A stretch of DNA of 64,000 nucleotides from Haemophilus aegyptius (GCF_900475885.1 NZ_LS483429.1:434001-498000); one strand, 5' to 3'; positions 48,997 through 58,695 are shown, counted from the first letter of the stretch. Program-made: numbers and translations. The notes: a model not told the origin generated them from the letters alone.

Positions 48997-49173
48997 CCCT
49001 TCTTTGCCGCCTGAAAAATTGGAAATTTGTAGGAAATTTTCGTCTGTTTGAGCGTAGCGAGTTCAGAAAATTTCCGTTAAGCAAATTTCCAATTTTTCAG
49101 GAAATAAGGCAAAGTAGGGCGTGTTTTCTTTTTGCCTACTTTTGCTTTGCACGAGCAAAGAAAAAGTAGGTCG
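48997..49173. repeat. Structured intergenic repeat element, copy 2 (inverted)
   Basis: The mirror-orientation copy. Hairpin A: CCTACTTTTGCTTTGC (49135-49150) with its complement (49155-49170, one mismatch). Hairpin B: GGAAATTTTC (49032-49041) / GAAAATTTCC (49066-49075) around the same 24-base loop (complement, 49042-49065). It is extended by a 20-bp stem (49010-49029 / 49082-49101) and an outer stem (48997-49008 / 49108-49119, one mismatch). Arms differ from copy 1 but stay paired. A USS (48943-48951) lies between the copies. Confidence 0.85.
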
Positions 49174-49215
49174 CCATCGGCGAAACCCGATATTAAATAA
49201 ATAAAAGAAGAAATT

Positions 49216-50094
49216 ATGGAATTTACCGACCTACAAATATTCATCCACCTCAGTGATACAAAAAACTTCACCAAAACTGCCACCCAAAACCACATGTCTC
49301 CCTCTACCCTTTCCCGTCAAATTCAACGATTGGAAGACGAGTTAGGGAAGACACTTTTTATTCGTGATAATCGTCAAGTCAAACTTACTGAATATGGCGA
49401 GAAATTTTTACAATTTGCTAAAACAGAATGGCAAAACTGGCAACAATTTAAACAACAACTGAAAGATGAATCCGATGAACTTTGCGGTGAAATTAAACTT
49501 TTTTGTTCTGTAACCGCATCTTATAGCCATCTTCCTCACGTACTTAAAGAATTTCGTCAGCGTTATCCTAAAGTGGAAATTCAACTGACTACGGGTGATC
49601 CAGCGTTAGCACTAGAATTAATTCAAGCGCAACAAGTCGATCTCGCACTTGCGGGCAAACCAAATAATCTGCCTTCTAGTGTAGTGTTTCATAAAATAGA
49701 TGATATTAGTTTGTCCCTAATTGCACCACGAGTGGCTTGTTTGGCGACACAATTATTGCAAGAAAAACCTATTGATTGGCAGCAAATGCCTTTTATTTTT
49801 CCCGTTGAAGGTCACGCACGGCAGCGAATTGAACAATGGTTAAGGGAGAAACAAATTAAACACCCGAAAATTTATGCTACTGTTGCGGGACACGAAGGAA
49901 TTGTGCCAATGGTGGGATTAGGATTTGGATTAGCAATGTTGCCTGATGCAGTAATTGACAGCAGCCCAATGAATAACCAAATTTCCAGACTTAATCTTGA
50001 TAAACCAATTGAGCCTTTTGAATTAGGTATTTGCACCCAAAAAAGAAATCTCGAACAGCCCCTAGTCCGTGCATTTTGGGCGATGTTAGAATAG
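49216..50094 (+). CDS. ilvY: LysR-type activator IlvY
   Basis: IlvY activates ilvC when acetohydroxy acid substrate accumulates, and represses itself. The 292 residues have an N-terminal winged helix (MEFTDLQIFIHLSDTKNFTK, then MSPSTLSRQIQRLEDELG as the recognition helix) and a two-lobed effector domain. Divergent placement relative to ilvC supports the name, although two repeat elements now separate them, so the operator must lie close to one gene. Confidence 0.92.
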   Translation: MEFTDLQIFIHLSDTKNFTKTATQNHMSPSTLSRQIQRLEDELGKTLFIRDNRQVKLTEYGEKFLQFAKTEWQNWQQFKQQLKDESDELCGEIKLFCSVTASYSHLPHVLKEFRQRYPKVEIQLTTGDPALALELIQAQQVDLALAGKPNNLPSSVVFHKIDDISLSLIAPRVACLATQLLQEKPIDWQQMPFIFPVEGHARQRIEQWLREKQIKHPKIYATVAGHEGIVPMVGLGFGLAMLPDAVIDSSPMNNQISRLNLDKPIEPFELGICTQKRNLEQPLVRAFWAMLE

Positions 50095-50125
50095 AATAAA
50101 TAATGGTTTAAAATAAGGATTTCTT

Positions 50126-51004
50126 ATGTTTAAAGGTATTCTCGTTTCATTATTAGCCTCGTTTTTATTTGGCTATATGTATTATTTTTCTACGTTACTA
50201 AAACCTTTGAGTGGCACGGATATTTTCGGTTATCGGATGATATTTACTTTTCCTTTTGTCCTGTTGTCCGTCACATTATTTAAACAAAAAGCGGCTTTAA
50301 TTGAACGTTTAAAACGCATTCAAAAACGACCGCACTTGGCATTGTCATATTTACTTTGCGGATTATTAATGGGTTTTCAAATGTGGCTTTTTCTTTGGGC
50401 ACCGAATAATGGCAGTTCATTAAGCGTATCTTTTGGTTATTTACTTTTACCAATTGTAATGGTGGCGGCAGGTCGCGTGTTTTTTAAAGAACGCATTTCA
50501 ACATTCAAATTTATTGCAGTTATCATTGCAACATTAGGCGTAATTTCTAATATTGTGCTAAAAGGCGGTCTTTCTTGGGAAGCCATTGTTATCTGTTTAG
50601 GTTACACCGCATATTTTTCTATCCGAAAAGCATTAAAAAATACCGATCTTGCCTCCTTTTGTTTAGAAATGTTAAGCCTTATGCCTGTCAGTATTTATTT
50701 TGCTTTACAAACAGATTTCGCGACAGTACAACAAACCAATCCGTTTATTTGGGGGCTGCTTGTCTTACTAGGATTAATCAGCGGTACTGCGTTAATTGCC
50801 TATGTAATAGCCAGTAATATGCTTCCTATGAATTTACTCGGTCTGCTTGGTTATGTTGAAACTATTATGATGCTATGCGTATCATTTTTGATCGGAGAAC
50901 AAATTGATAGCGAAAGCTACCCACTTTTTATTTGTTTAGTCATCGCGATGATTCTCGTTATGGTTGATGGCGTTTACAAACAACACGCAAAAGGAAGTTT
51001 ATAA
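50126..51004 (+). CDS. EamA/RarD-family inner-membrane transporter
   Basis: The 292 residues form ten hydrophobic segments in two five-helix EamA repeats, starting GILVSLLASFLFGYMYYFST. The RarD-like pattern (GTDIFGYRMIFTFPFVLLS, LWAPNNGSSLSVSFGYLLLP, GYVETIMMLCVSFLIGE) places it near RarD. The substrate is unknown; relatives export metabolites or give chloramphenicol tolerance. It begins 31 bases after ilvY and abuts glpE, suggesting one transcript. Confidence 0.85.
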   Translation: MFKGILVSLLASFLFGYMYYFSTLLKPLSGTDIFGYRMIFTFPFVLLSVTLFKQKAALIERLKRIQKRPHLALSYLLCGLLMGFQMWLFLWAPNNGSSLSVSFGYLLLPIVMVAAGRVFFKERISTFKFIAVIIATLGVISNIVLKGGLSWEAIVICLGYTAYFSIRKALKNTDLASFCLEMLSLMPVSIYFALQTDFATVQQTNPFIWGLLVLLGLISGTALIAYVIASNMLPMNLLGLLGYVETIMMLCVSFLIGEQIDSESYPLFICLVIAMILVMVDGVYKQHAKGSL

Positions 51005-51322
51005 ATGTCATTTAAAGAAATAACTCCACAGCAGACTTGGGAAATGATGCAACAAGGCGCAATATTAGTCGATATTCGAGATAATATGCGCTTTGCTTAT
51101 TCACATCCTAAAGGTGCTTTTCATTTAACAAACCAAAGTTTTTTGCAATTTGAAGAACTAGCAGATTTTGATTCGCCTATTATTGTGAGTTGTTATCACG
51201 GCGTGAGCAGTCGAAATGTAGCGACTTTTCTCATGGAACAAGGCTATGAAAATGTATTTAGTATGATTGGCGGATTTGATGGATGGTGCAGAGCAGAATT
51301 ACCGATTGATACCGCTTACTAA
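51005..51322 (+). CDS. glpE: Thiosulfate sulfurtransferase GlpE
   Basis: GlpE is a single-domain rhodanese moving sulfane sulfur from thiosulfate to thiol acceptors or thioredoxin. The 105 residues contain [19 protein letters not shown] and the active loop SCYHGVSS with Cys63. Its ATG immediately follows the stop of the EamA-type gene. In E. coli it belongs to glpEGR; glpG and glpR are not here, but the glp locus is only a few kilobases away. Confidence 0.94.
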   Translation: MSFKEITPQQTWEMMQQGAILVDIRDNMRFAYSHPKGAFHLTNQSFLQFEELADFDSPIIVSCYHGVSSRNVATFLMEQGYENVFSMIGGFDGWCRAELPIDTAY

Positions 51323-51351
51323 CCCATTCATCAAAAATATGTAAGATATAA

Positions 51352-51381
51352 AAAAGTGCGGTAAAAATTTACCGCACTTTT
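51352..51381. terminator. Bidirectional glpE/tpiA terminator (inverted USS pair)
   Basis: AAAAGTGCGGTAAA and TTTACCGCACTTTT pair over 14 bp almost without a loop, between two convergent genes, with A and T tracts on both sides. Confidence 0.85.
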
Positions 51382-51405
51382 GTTGTTATTCTAATTAACT
51401 GAAAA

Positions 51406-52197
51406 TTAGTTTTTCGCTGCAGCTGCTGCTTTAACAATTACTGCAAATGCAGGGGCTTTTAATGATGCGCCACCCACTAATGCGCCATCGATGTCTGGCT
51501 GAGTAAATAATTCAGCGGCATTTGCATCATTTACAGAACCGCCGTATTGAATAATTACTAGCTCTGCCACGGCTTGTGATTTCGCTGCGATGTGACCACG
51601 GATAAATGCATGAACGGCTTGTGCTTGTGCTGGAGTTGCAGATTTACCCGTGCCAATTGCCCAGATTGGTTCGTATGCGATCACTGCACCGTTGAATGCT
51701 TCTACGCCTAATGCATTGATGACTGCATCAATTTGACGTGCACATACTTCTTCAGTTTTGCCTGCTTCATTTTCTGCTTCAGATTCACCAATACATAATA
51801 CTGGCACTAAACCAGCTTCTTTTAATGCACCAAATTTTTTCGCCACAAATTCGTCGCTTTCTTTATGATAAGTGCGGCGTTCAGAGTGGCCAATAATGAT
51901 ATATTTTGCACCGAAATCTTTTAACATTTCAGTTGAAATATCACCAGTAAATGCACCTTTCACATTGATATCTACGTTTTGTGCACCTAATTGAACCACA
52001 CTTTTACCGCCACAGCTGCAACCACAACCAGAAAGTGCTGCTTCAGCCGTACCTAAATACATAACGGGGGGGGCAATTGCTACATCACAACCTGTTACAT
52101 CATGTAATTCCGCTTTTAATCCCTCGATTAATTCTTTCGTGAATGCTTTGCTACCGTTTAATTTCCAGTTACCCATAACTAAAGGACGACGTGCCAT
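51406..52197 (-). CDS. tpiA: Triosephosphate isomerase
   Basis: TpiA interconverts dihydroxyacetone phosphate and glyceraldehyde-3-phosphate, so it links GlpABC product to glycolysis. The 263 residues include GNWKLNGS (catalytic Lys), IIGHSERR (catalytic His) and [14 protein letters not shown] (catalytic Glu). A run of eight C (G on the + strand, 52066-52073) lies in the N-terminal coding region. A cysteine-rich stretch [11 protein letters not shown] (about residues 56-66) is unusual but is the expected site of a loop. Confidence 0.97.
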   Translation of the reverse strand: MARRPLVMGNWKLNGSKAFTKELIEGLKAELHDVTGCDVAIAPPVMYLGTAEAALSGCGCSCGGKSVVQLGAQNVDINVKGAFTGDISTEMLKDFGAKYIIIGHSERRTYHKESDEFVAKKFGALKEAGLVPVLCIGESEAENEAGKTEEVCARQIDAVINALGVEAFNGAVIAYEPIWAIGTGKSATPAQAQAVHAFIRGHIAAKSQAVAELVIIQYGGSVNDANAAELFTQPDIDGALVGGASLKAPAFAVIVKAAAAAKN

Positions 52198-52362
52198 TTT
52201 TGTTTCTCCATAGTTGATAAAATTAACTTGCTTACTATACCAAAATTTCGCTCCTATTCTTTGCAGAAGATCATAAAATTAAAAAAATTCTCACAGAAAG
52301 ATGATTATCTTGAGCTAAAAAGCTACAATTACCTGTATGGAACCAATAAAAAATAACCAATT

Positions 52363-52803
52363 ATGAAACTTTTCAAAGCTGAACAATGGAATATTGAAGT
52401 GCTTCTTCCTCTTTTTGAAGCCTATCGCCAAGCCTATGGGCAAGCAGAAAATCCAGAACGTACCTTAGCTTTTTTAACTAATCGTATGCGTTTTAATGAA
52501 AGCCTGTTTTTTATTGCGGTGGATGAAAATGAAAAGGCTATTGGCTTTGTGCAGCTTTTCCCTCGCCTTTCTTCTTTACAATTGCAACGTTATTGGCAAA
52601 TCACCGATATTTTTGTGTTGGAACATGCTCAACAAACAGAAATTTATGCGGCGTTGATTTCTAAAGCAAAAGACTTTGTGCATTTCACGCAATCCAATCG
52701 TTTAGTGGCAGAATTAGCGCAAAATCAATATTCAATGTTGGAATCGGAAGGGTTTAAATTGAACCCGAAAGAACGTTTATTTGAATTGAGTTTGTCATGC
52801 TAA
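52363..52803 (+). CDS. GNAT-family acetyltransferase
   Basis: The 146 residues show the GNAT pattern: an N-terminal helix pair, [20 protein letters not shown] (beta strands 2-4), [20 protein letters not shown] (strand 4 and the acetyl-CoA loop, though the usual Q/RxxGxG/A is degenerate) and [15 protein letters not shown] near the end. The weak CoA loop makes the substrate and even the activity uncertain. It overlaps xerC by seven bases, so the two are coupled. Confidence 0.8.
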   Translation: MKLFKAEQWNIEVLLPLFEAYRQAYGQAENPERTLAFLTNRMRFNESLFFIAVDENEKAIGFVQLFPRLSSLQLQRYWQITDIFVLEHAQQTEIYAALISKAKDFVHFTQSNRLVAELAQNQYSMLESEGFKLNPKERLFELSLSC

Positions 52804-53696
52804 CAGCGTTAAATCGTTATTGGGATTATTTGCGGATTGAACGCCAAATGAGTCCTCACACAATCACTAATTATCAACATCAGCTTGATGCCACCATCAA
52901 AATCTTAGCGCAACAAGATATTCACGCTTGGACACAAGTGACACCCAGCGTGGTGCGCTTTATTTTAGCGGAAAGCAAAAAACAAGGCTTAAAAGAAAAA
53001 AGCTTGGCTTTGCGTTTATCCGCATTGCGTCGATTTCTCAGTTTTTTGGTGCAACAAGGCGAATTGAAAGTGAATCCCGCCACAGGCATTTCTGCACCGA
53101 AACAAGGCAAGCATTTACCGAAAAATATGGATGGCGAGCAAGTTCAGCAGTTGCTTGCCAACGATAGCAAAGAGCCGATTGATATTCGTGATCGTGCGAT
53201 TTTGGAATTAATGTATAGTTCAGGTTTACGTTTATCTGAATTACAAGGTTTAGATTTAAACAGCATTAATACCCGAGTGCGGGAAGTACGCGTTATCGGG
53301 AAAGGTAACAAAGAGCGAGTAGTGCCATTTGGGCGTTACGCTTCACATGCTATTCAAGAATGGTTAAAAGTGCGGGCATTATTTAACCCAAAAGATGAGG
53401 CATTATTTGTTAGCCAGCTTGGAAATCGTATTTCTCATCGAGCCATTCAAAAACGTTTAGAAACTTGGGGTATTCGTCAAGGCTTAAATAGCCATCTTAA
53501 TCCGCACAAATTACGTCATTCTTTTGCGACGCATATGTTGGAAGCCAGTTCTGATTTACGCGCCGTGCAAGAATTGCTTGGGCATAGCAACCTTTCCACC
53601 ACACAAATTTATACTCACTTAAATTTTCAACATCTATCGGAAGTATACGATCAGGCGCACCCAAGAGCGAAACGAAAAAAACAAAAGAGCGGTTAA
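52797..53696 (+). CDS. xerC: Site-specific tyrosine recombinase XerC
   Basis: XerC works with XerD at dif to resolve chromosome dimers. The 299 residues have the SAM-like DNA-binding domain (about 1-90) and catalytic domain with Arg145 ([10 protein letters not shown]), Lys169, His237 and Arg240 ([12 protein letters not shown]), His263 ([16 protein letters not shown]) and nucleophile Tyr272. The stop codon lies within the downstream USS-derived hairpin stem (53689-53717). No integron or phage signals are nearby, so this is the housekeeping enzyme. Confidence 0.96.
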   Translation: MLTALNRYWDYLRIERQMSPHTITNYQHQLDATIKILAQQDIHAWTQVTPSVVRFILAESKKQGLKEKSLALRLSALRRFLSFLVQQGELKVNPATGISAPKQGKHLPKNMDGEQVQQLLANDSKEPIDIRDRAILELMYSSGLRLSELQGLDLNSINTRVREVRVIGKGNKERVVPFGRYASHAIQEWLKVRALFNPKDEALFVSQLGNRISHRAIQKRLETWGIRQGLNSHLNPHKLRHSFATHMLEASSDLRAVQELLGHSNLSTTQIYTHLNFQHLSEVYDQAHPRAKRKKQKSG

Positions 53697-53717
53697 AACA
53701 AAAGAAATTTTAACCGC
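53689..53717 (+). terminator. xerC/pepD terminator
   Basis: GCGGTTAAAA (53689-53698), which includes the xerC TAA, pairs with TTTTAACCGC (53708-53717), followed by CACTTTTAATT. The right side is a full USS; the left is truncated. Confidence 0.7.
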
Positions 53718-53736
53718 ACTTTTAATTAATATTAGA

Positions 53737-55191
53737 TTACTTCGCAGGAATATCGGCAAGTACTCTTGTCAATAAATCCCAATAGGTTTGTACTGTTGCG
53801 ATTTCCACTTTTTCATCTGGTGAGTGAGCATTTCGGATTGTTGGCCCAACAGAAATCATTTCAATGTTTGGATAATGTTCTTTTAAAAGACCACATTCTA
53901 ATCCTGCATGAATGACTTTCACTACAGGTTGCTCGCCTAGCACTTCAGCATAATGTTTGCGAGTAACGTCTAAGATAGTTGAGTCATTTACAGGTTGCCA
54001 GCCCGGATAAGGTGCAGAAAACTCAACTTTTGCATTTGCTAAGATTGCAAGTGAGCTGAGCATTTCAGTTACGTAATATTTACCGCTTTCAATTAATGAA
54101 CGAACTAAAATGGTGCTTTTTACAACATTACCTTCTGTTTTCAATACGCCAACGCTTAATGAACTTTCTACAACATTTTTAACTACATCACTATTGCGGA
54201 TTACGCCGTTTGGCAATACGTTGAGTGCGTTAATTACCGTTTGAGTACTTTGTGCGGTGAATACGGTAGGGGCTTTTTCTGCGGATTCTACAAAAAGTGT
54301 GAAATTAGGTTCTGCAATTGCTAATTCTTCTTTAAGCACAACCGCGAGATTTTCTACCGCACTTTCTATGGTTTTTACATCGCCATTAAAGGCTAACACA
54401 GCTGCTGCTTCTCGAGGAATTGCATTACGAATTGAGCCACCACGAATTTCAGAGAGAGTAAAGTGCGGTTGATTTTGAGAGAGTTTTGCTAATACTCGCG
54501 CTAACACTTTGATTGCATTTGCGCGCCCTGTATGAATATCGCCGCCAGAGTGACCGCCACGTAAACCTTTAAGGGTGATTTGTACGCTGTGCTCAAACGT
54601 ATTGGTTTCATATTGAACGGGAATTTCAAAGTTTGCGTTAATCCCGCCCGCACAACCAATGTAAATTTCGCCAATTTCTTCGGTATCTGTATTGATTAAA
54701 ATTTCAGATTGTAACCAGTTATGACGTAAGCCTTTTGCGCCATCCATGCCTGTTTCTTCTGTCATTGTTAAAAGCACTTCAAGAGGTGGATGGGCTAAAT
54801 CATTGCTTTCTAACACCGCTAAAGTAGAGGCTAAACCGATACCATTGTCAGACCCTAGTGTGGTACCTCGTGCTTTCACCCATTCTCCATCGATATAAGG
54901 TTGAATTGGATCTTTGGTAAAATCATGTGGGTTGCCTTCATTAGCCTGTGGCACCATATCTAAGTGCGCTTGTAGCACAACAGGTGTGTGATTTTCCATT
55001 CCTTTTGTTGCAGGTTTACGAATGAGGACATTACCTACTTCATCGCGTTCAACAAAAAAATGCTTTTCTTTTGCCCAATTTACAATAAAGTTAGCTAACG
55101 TATCTTCATAATGAGAAGGATGAGGGATTGCACAAATTTGATCGAACCATTTCCATAACAGTGAAGGTTGAAGTGTTGTAATTTCAGACAT
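53737..55191 (-). CDS. pepD: Aminoacyl-histidine dipeptidase PepD
   Basis: PepD is a cytoplasmic zinc dipeptidase of the M20 family, cleaving Xaa-His dipeptides such as carnosine. The 484 residues match E. coli (485). Metal-site motifs visible are [38 protein letters not shown] and [11 protein letters not shown], with the H-x-D, E-E and terminal H pattern. It is divergent from gpt over 110 bases, as in E. coli. Confidence 0.96.
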   Translation of the reverse strand: MSEITTLQPSLLWKWFDQICAIPHPSHYEDTLANFIVNWAKEKHFFVERDEVGNVLIRKPATKGMENHTPVVLQAHLDMVPQANEGNPHDFTKDPIQPYIDGEWVKARGTTLGSDNGIGLASTLAVLESNDLAHPPLEVLLTMTEETGMDGAKGLRHNWLQSEILINTDTEEIGEIYIGCAGGINANFEIPVQYETNTFEHSVQITLKGLRGGHSGGDIHTGRANAIKVLARVLAKLSQNQPHFTLSEIRGGSIRNAIPREAAAVLAFNGDVKTIESAVENLAVVLKEELAIAEPNFTLFVESAEKAPTVFTAQSTQTVINALNVLPNGVIRNSDVVKNVVESSLSVGVLKTEGNVVKSTILVRSLIESGKYYVTEMLSSLAILANAKVEFSAPYPGWQPVNDSTILDVTRKHYAEVLGEQPVVKVIHAGLECGLLKEHYPNIEMISVGPTIRNAHSPDEKVEIATVQTYWDLLTRVLADIPAK

Positions 55192-55301
55192 AATTGCTCC
55201 TTTTTACTGAAAATATTTACGAAATAATAGCATAAAACGCCATTTCGGGTTATCCTTACGCAATTTTTTATTTCTCGATAAATTTAAACTAAGGTGTAAT
55301 T

Positions 55302-55769
55302 ATGAGCGAAAAATATGTGGTGACTTGGGATATGTTTCAAATGCATGCCCGTAGATTATCAGAACGTTTACTTCCAGCTTCCCAATGGAAAGGTATTATT
55401 GCGGTGAGTCGCGGTGGTTTGTTTCCAGCGGCTGTATTGGCTAGAGAATTGGGTCTTCGTCATATTGAAACCGTTTGTATCGCAAGTTATCACGATCATA
55501 ACAATCAAGGTGAATTACAAGTTCTTCATGCAGCCCAAGTGCCAAATGGCGGCGAAGGATTTATCGTGGTAGATGATTTAGTTGATACGGGTAATACGGC
55601 ACGTGCGATTCGTCAAATGTACCCTAATGCAAAATTTGTCACTGTATTTGCAAAACCTGCAGGTGCGGAATTAGTGGATGATTACGTAATTGATATTCCA
55701 CAAAATACTTGGATTGAGCAACCTTGGGATTTAGGTTTAACCTTTGTTCCACCTCTCTCTAGAAAATAA
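55302..55769 (+). CDS. gpt: Xanthine-guanine phosphoribosyltransferase
   Basis: Gpt salvages guanine and xanthine using PRPP. The 155 residues contain the PRPP-binding loop [14 protein letters not shown] and [20 protein letters not shown]. Length matches the E. coli enzyme (152). It is followed by an inverted USS hairpin. Confidence 0.96.
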   Translation: MSEKYVVTWDMFQMHARRLSERLLPASQWKGIIAVSRGGLFPAAVLARELGLRHIETVCIASYHDHNNQGELQVLHAAQVPNGGEGFIVVDDLVDTGNTARAIRQMYPNAKFVTVFAKPAGAELVDDYVIDIPQNTWIEQPWDLGLTFVPPLSRK

Positions 55770-55781
55770 TTTTTATACAAA

Positions 55782-55820
55782 AAAGTGCGGTTAAAATAAA
55801 AGGATTTTTAACCGCACTTT
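55782..55820 (+). terminator. gpt terminator (inverted USS pair)
   Basis: AAAGTGCGGTTAAAA (55782-55796) and TTTTAACCGCACTTT (55806-55820) pair over 15 bp with a 9-base loop. Confidence 0.8.
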
Positions 55821-55891
55821 CTTTCATTTTATCGTTTTTCCTAATTTTTCACGGTAAACAGGTTAAAATTTTACTCACAATAAATATCCGT

Positions 55892-56170
55892 ATGCGACTT
55901 CTTATTTTAATCCTTCTTTCTGTATTAGTATTGTTTCAATATAATTTTTGGTTTGGCAGTAACGGTTTTTTAGATTATCGTCAAAATGCTGAGAAAATTA
56001 AGGAAAATCAAGCAGAAAATGAAAAGCTATCTCAACGTAATCAGCGTATTAATGCAGAAATTCAAGGATTAACAAAAGGTTTTGAAGCGATCGAAGAACG
56101 CGCACGAATGCAACATGACTTAGTGAAAGAAAATGAAGTGTTCTATCATATTGTAAAAGAGAGTAAATAA
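55892..56170 (+). CDS. ftsB: Cell division protein FtsB
   Basis: FtsB is a small bitopic divisome protein that forms a coiled coil with FtsL and binds FtsQ. The 92 residues have one membrane segment (about 3-20), [12 protein letters not shown], and a heptad-rich coiled coil (about 31-68). The last base overlaps the ispD ATG (TAATG). ftsB-ispD-ispF is a conserved gammaproteobacterial cluster. Confidence 0.94.
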   Translation: MRLLILILLSVLVLFQYNFWFGSNGFLDYRQNAEKIKENQAENEKLSQRNQRINAEIQGLTKGFEAIEERARMQHDLVKENEVFYHIVKESK

Positions 56171-56847
56171 TGGCTCGTTCAATTATTGCGGTCTTGCCAG
56201 CTGCTGGTGTTGGTTCTCGGATGCAAGCGGATAAACCGAAACAATATTTAACGCTGCTTGGCAAAACACTGCTTGAACATACACTCGATGTTATGCTTTC
56301 TTATCCTGCTGTATCTAAAATTATCTTGGCGGTAAGCAAAGATGATCCTTATATTTCTACACTATCGCTCGATCCTAAAATTCAGTTAGTGGAAGGTGGC
56401 ACAACGCGAGCTGAATCTGTCTTAAATGGTTTAAATGCAATTGCGGAAAAAAATGCCTGGGTGCTTGTTCATGATGCTGCTCGCCCTTGTTTACAACATG
56501 CTGATATTGATAAATTGTTAGCTATTGAAGATAAACAAGGTGCGATTTTGGCAATCCCAGTAACAGATACGATTAAACGAGCGGACAATCAGCAATGTAT
56601 TGTAAAAACAGAAGATCGTAGCCAGCTTTGGCAAGCAATGACACCGCAGTTTTTCCCAGTAGATATATTAAGAGATGCGCTTTCCACAGGAATTCAACAA
56701 GGTGCGAATATAACAGATGAAGCATCAGCGATAGAACTTGCTGGATTTCGACCGCGCTTAGTGGCTGGACGTAGCGATAATTTAAAAGTGACTCGTCCAG
56801 AAGATTTAGCATTAGCAGAATTTTATTTAACAAGGAATAAATTATGA
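56170..56847 (+). CDS. ispD: 2-C-methyl-D-erythritol 4-phosphate cytidylyltransferase
   Basis: IspD adds CMP to MEP in the non-mevalonate isoprenoid pathway. The 225 residues contain the nucleotidyltransferase loop [28 protein letters not shown] and [13 protein letters not shown]. It overlaps ispF by four bases (ATGA), and the two act at steps three and five of the same pathway. Confidence 0.97.
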   Translation: MARSIIAVLPAAGVGSRMQADKPKQYLTLLGKTLLEHTLDVMLSYPAVSKIILAVSKDDPYISTLSLDPKIQLVEGGTTRAESVLNGLNAIAEKNAWVLVHDAARPCLQHADIDKLLAIEDKQGAILAIPVTDTIKRADNQQCIVKTEDRSQLWQAMTPQFFPVDILRDALSTGIQQGANITDEASAIELAGFRPRLVAGRSDNLKVTRPEDLALAEFYLTRNKL

Positions 56848-57320
56848 TCAGAATTGGACACGGCTTTGATGTTCACGCTTTTGGCGAAGATCGTCCATTA
56901 ATTATTGGTGGTGTAGAAGTGCCTTATCATACGGGCTTTATTGCGCACTCAGATGGCGATGTGGCATTACACGCATTAACTGATGCAATCTTAGGGGCTG
57001 CAGCTTTAGGCGATATTGGAAAACTTTTCCCCGATACCGATATGCAATATAAAAATGCGGATAGTCGAGGCTTACTGCGTGAAGCGTTTCGTCAAGTACA
57101 AGAAAAGGGATATAAAATAGGTAATGTTGATATTACCATCATCGCTCAAGCACCTAAAATGCGCCCACATATTGATGCAATGCGTGCCAAAATAGCTGAA
57201 GATATCCTATGCGATATTGAGCAAGTTAATGTAAAAGCAACGACTACCGAAAAATTAGGCTTTACAGGAAGACAAGAGGGGATTGCTTGTGAAGCCGTTG
57301 CTCTTTTAATCCGACAATAA
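56844..57320 (+). CDS. ispF: 2-C-methyl-D-erythritol 2,4-cyclodiphosphate synthase
   Basis: IspF forms the cyclodiphosphate with loss of CMP. The 158 residues have [19 protein letters not shown] with metal-binding Asp and His, [17 protein letters not shown], and the C-terminal [20 protein letters not shown]. Length is normal and the active site complete. It ends the cluster. Confidence 0.97.
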   Translation: MIRIGHGFDVHAFGEDRPLIIGGVEVPYHTGFIAHSDGDVALHALTDAILGAAALGDIGKLFPDTDMQYKNADSRGLLREAFRQVQEKGYKIGNVDITIIAQAPKMRPHIDAMRAKIAEDILCDIEQVNVKATTTEKLGFTGRQEGIACEAVALLIRQ

Positions 57321-57332
57321 TTGCCTATCCTT

Positions 57333-57371
57333 AAAAGTGCGGTGAAATTTTAAAAGAATTTCATCGCATTT
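57333..57371 (+). terminator. ispF terminator (degenerate USS hairpin)
   Basis: AAAAGTGCGGTGAAATT pairs with AATTTCATCGCATTTT through one wobble and one bulge. Only the left arm is a true USS. Confidence 0.6.
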
Positions 57372-57378
57372 TTATTTT

Positions 57379-57394
57379 TGTGATCTGGATCACA
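57379..57394 (+). promoter_or_regulatory. CRP site upstream of a candidate RNA
   Basis: TGTGATCTGGATCACA is a perfect CRP site. No gene start lies within 400 bases on the + strand, so it should serve an unannotated transcript. TACCAT (57416-57421) at the class II distance could be the -10. Confidence 0.7.
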
Positions 57395-57427
57395 GTTTTA
57401 ACCAAAGAAAAGGCATACCATATTCTT

Positions 57428-57679
57428 GTACAGTCAGTTTGTAGTTGATAATACAAACAATAAATGAAAAGGTTTTGGCGCAAGAAAGGAAGTTTGCGCC
57501 GTTTGGCATTGCACTGTGCAATTTGCCTATTGGGTTTGGCGGGCTGTTGTCTGACATTCCTGATTATCCCAAATCAGTGAAATAATAAGCGATTGCTCGT
57601 TATTATTAAGTGACCATTGGTGAAAGGAAACGCCCATTTATGGGTGAGGGAGCAATGGAGGGCTTCAGTCCGCCTTTTT
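57428..57679 (+). ncRNA. Candidate CRP-controlled structured RNA
   Basis: About 250 bases between a CRP promoter and an intrinsic terminator. Consecutive stems are GGCGCAA/TTGCGCC (57477-57500), ATTGCA/TGCAAT (57508-57522), CTGATT/AATCAG (57560-57577), AATAATAA/TTATTATT (57581-57607) and CCATTG/CAATGG (57614-57658, with inner CGCCCAT/ATGGGTG). The terminator is GG-GGGC/GTCC-CC with T5 (57657-57679). The GG at 57657-57658 belongs to both the last stem and the terminator, so they exclude each other. It matches no RNA family I can name. It also holds a 38-codon frame. Confidence 0.5.
57464..57580 (+). CDS. Possible 38-residue hydrophobic peptide in the candidate RNA
   Basis: ATG 57464 opens MKRFWRKKGSLRRLALHCAI and continues into a hydrophobic, cysteine-containing stretch with LLGLAGC, a lipobox-like pattern, ending FLIIPNQ. 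A basic head plus one membrane segment is typical of small membrane peptides and type I toxins. There is no good Shine-Dalgarno sequence (AACAATAA precedes it), so it may not be translated. Confidence 0.25.
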   Translation: MKRFWRKKGSLRRLALHCAICLLGLAGCCLTFLIIPNQ

Positions 57680-57823
57680 GCTTACCAACCTTGTTGTTAG
57701 GTAGTATATGGTTCATTATTAATTGATGGAATTTATACGCTTTAACGAGAATATTCCATTAACTAAACCATTTAATAAAACAAATGTAAAACAGTGAGCT
57801 TATTGCCAACTTAGATTTTCTTG

Positions 57824-58258
57824 TTATACATTTAACCAAAATGTCACAGGCCCATCATTTGTTAAGCTCACTTGCATATCCGCTGCAAATTGCCCTGTTG
57901 AAACAGGTAATTTCTCTGCGCACTTTTGGATAAAGTATTCATATAATTCATTAGCCAATGCAGGGGGCGCACCTTTTGAAAAACTCGGGCGTAAACCTTT
58001 TTGCGTATCCGCTGCTAATGTAAATTGCGAAACGATAAGCAATTCCCCCTGCGCTTGTTGAACATTTAAATTCATTTTGTCATTTTCATCACTGAAAATT
58101 CGATAATTAAGCACTTTTTCAGCGAGTTTATCCGCTTTTTCTCGGTTATCTTCTTTTTCTACACCAAGCAAAACTAACAAACCTTTGCCAATTTTCCCTA
58201 TTGTTTCGCCCTTTACATTCACTTTTGCTTGAGACACACGCTGAATTAGGGCGATCAT
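57824..58258 (-). CDS. dtd: D-aminoacyl-tRNA deacylase
   Basis: Dtd removes D-amino acids wrongly attached to tRNA. The 144 residues begin [15 protein letters not shown], with [17 protein letters not shown] (the active SQ-T motif) and the C-terminal GPVTFWLN (Gly-Pro motif that excludes L-amino acids). Its start overlaps the mioC stop by four bases. Length equals E. coli (145). Confidence 0.97.
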   Translation of the reverse strand: MIALIQRVSQAKVNVKGETIGKIGKGLLVLLGVEKEDNREKADKLAEKVLNYRIFSDENDKMNLNVQQAQGELLIVSQFTLAADTQKGLRPSFSKGAPPALANELYEYFIQKCAEKLPVSTGQFAADMQVSLTNDGPVTFWLNV

Positions 58259-58695
58259 TTCAATCCCTCAATAAAACTCGGTAACCATTCTTCAGCATAA
58301 CTTTCTTGATCATCCACGTTTAACACGTCAATTTTTAAAGTCTCACAAATTTTTACCGCACTTTTTGCTTGAAGTGTTTGCTCCACTTTGTCCGCTGCAT
58401 AGCAAAAAGTATCATAATCAGAACTACCTAATCCAACGACCGCAAAGCGAACATCTGAAAAATCCTTTTGGCTATTCGCTAATTCATCAAATAGAGGTTT
58501 TAAATTGTCTGGCAATTCGCCTGCACCATGCGTTGAAGTAACAATCAGCCAAATTTTCTCGTTTTCAATGTCAGATAAATTTGGTCCGTGAAAAAGTGCG
58601 GTGGAGAAACCTTGAGTTTCTAAAACATCGTTTAAATGCTCGGCAACATATTCCGCACCACCTAAAGTGCTGCCTGAAAGAATGCAAATGTGCAT
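58255..58695 (-). CDS. mioC: Flavodoxin-like protein MioC
   Basis: MioC is an FMN-binding flavodoxin-like protein, in E. coli reported to support biotin synthase. The 146 residues show [16 protein letters not shown] (phosphate loop), [13 protein letters not shown] and [18 protein letters not shown], the three FMN loops. In E. coli mioC is near oriC, but here it pairs with dtd and no DnaA-box cluster was noticed. Confidence 0.93.
   Translation of the reverse strand: MHICILSGSTLGGAEYVAEHLNDVLETQGFSTALFHGPNLSDIENEKIWLIVTSTHGAGELPDNLKPLFDELANSQKDFSDVRFAVVGLGSSDYDTFCYAADKVEQTLQAKSAVKICETLKIDVLNVDDQESYAEEWLPSFIEGLK

Noticed and set aside
48945-49169. 74-codon frame and its antisense partner upstream of ilvY
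   Set aside because: They read through hairpin arms of the repeat element; residues follow the palindromes.
52797-53696. Phage or integron integrase
   Set aside because: Motifs, length and neighbours fit the housekeeping XerC, with no attachment sites or cassettes nearby.
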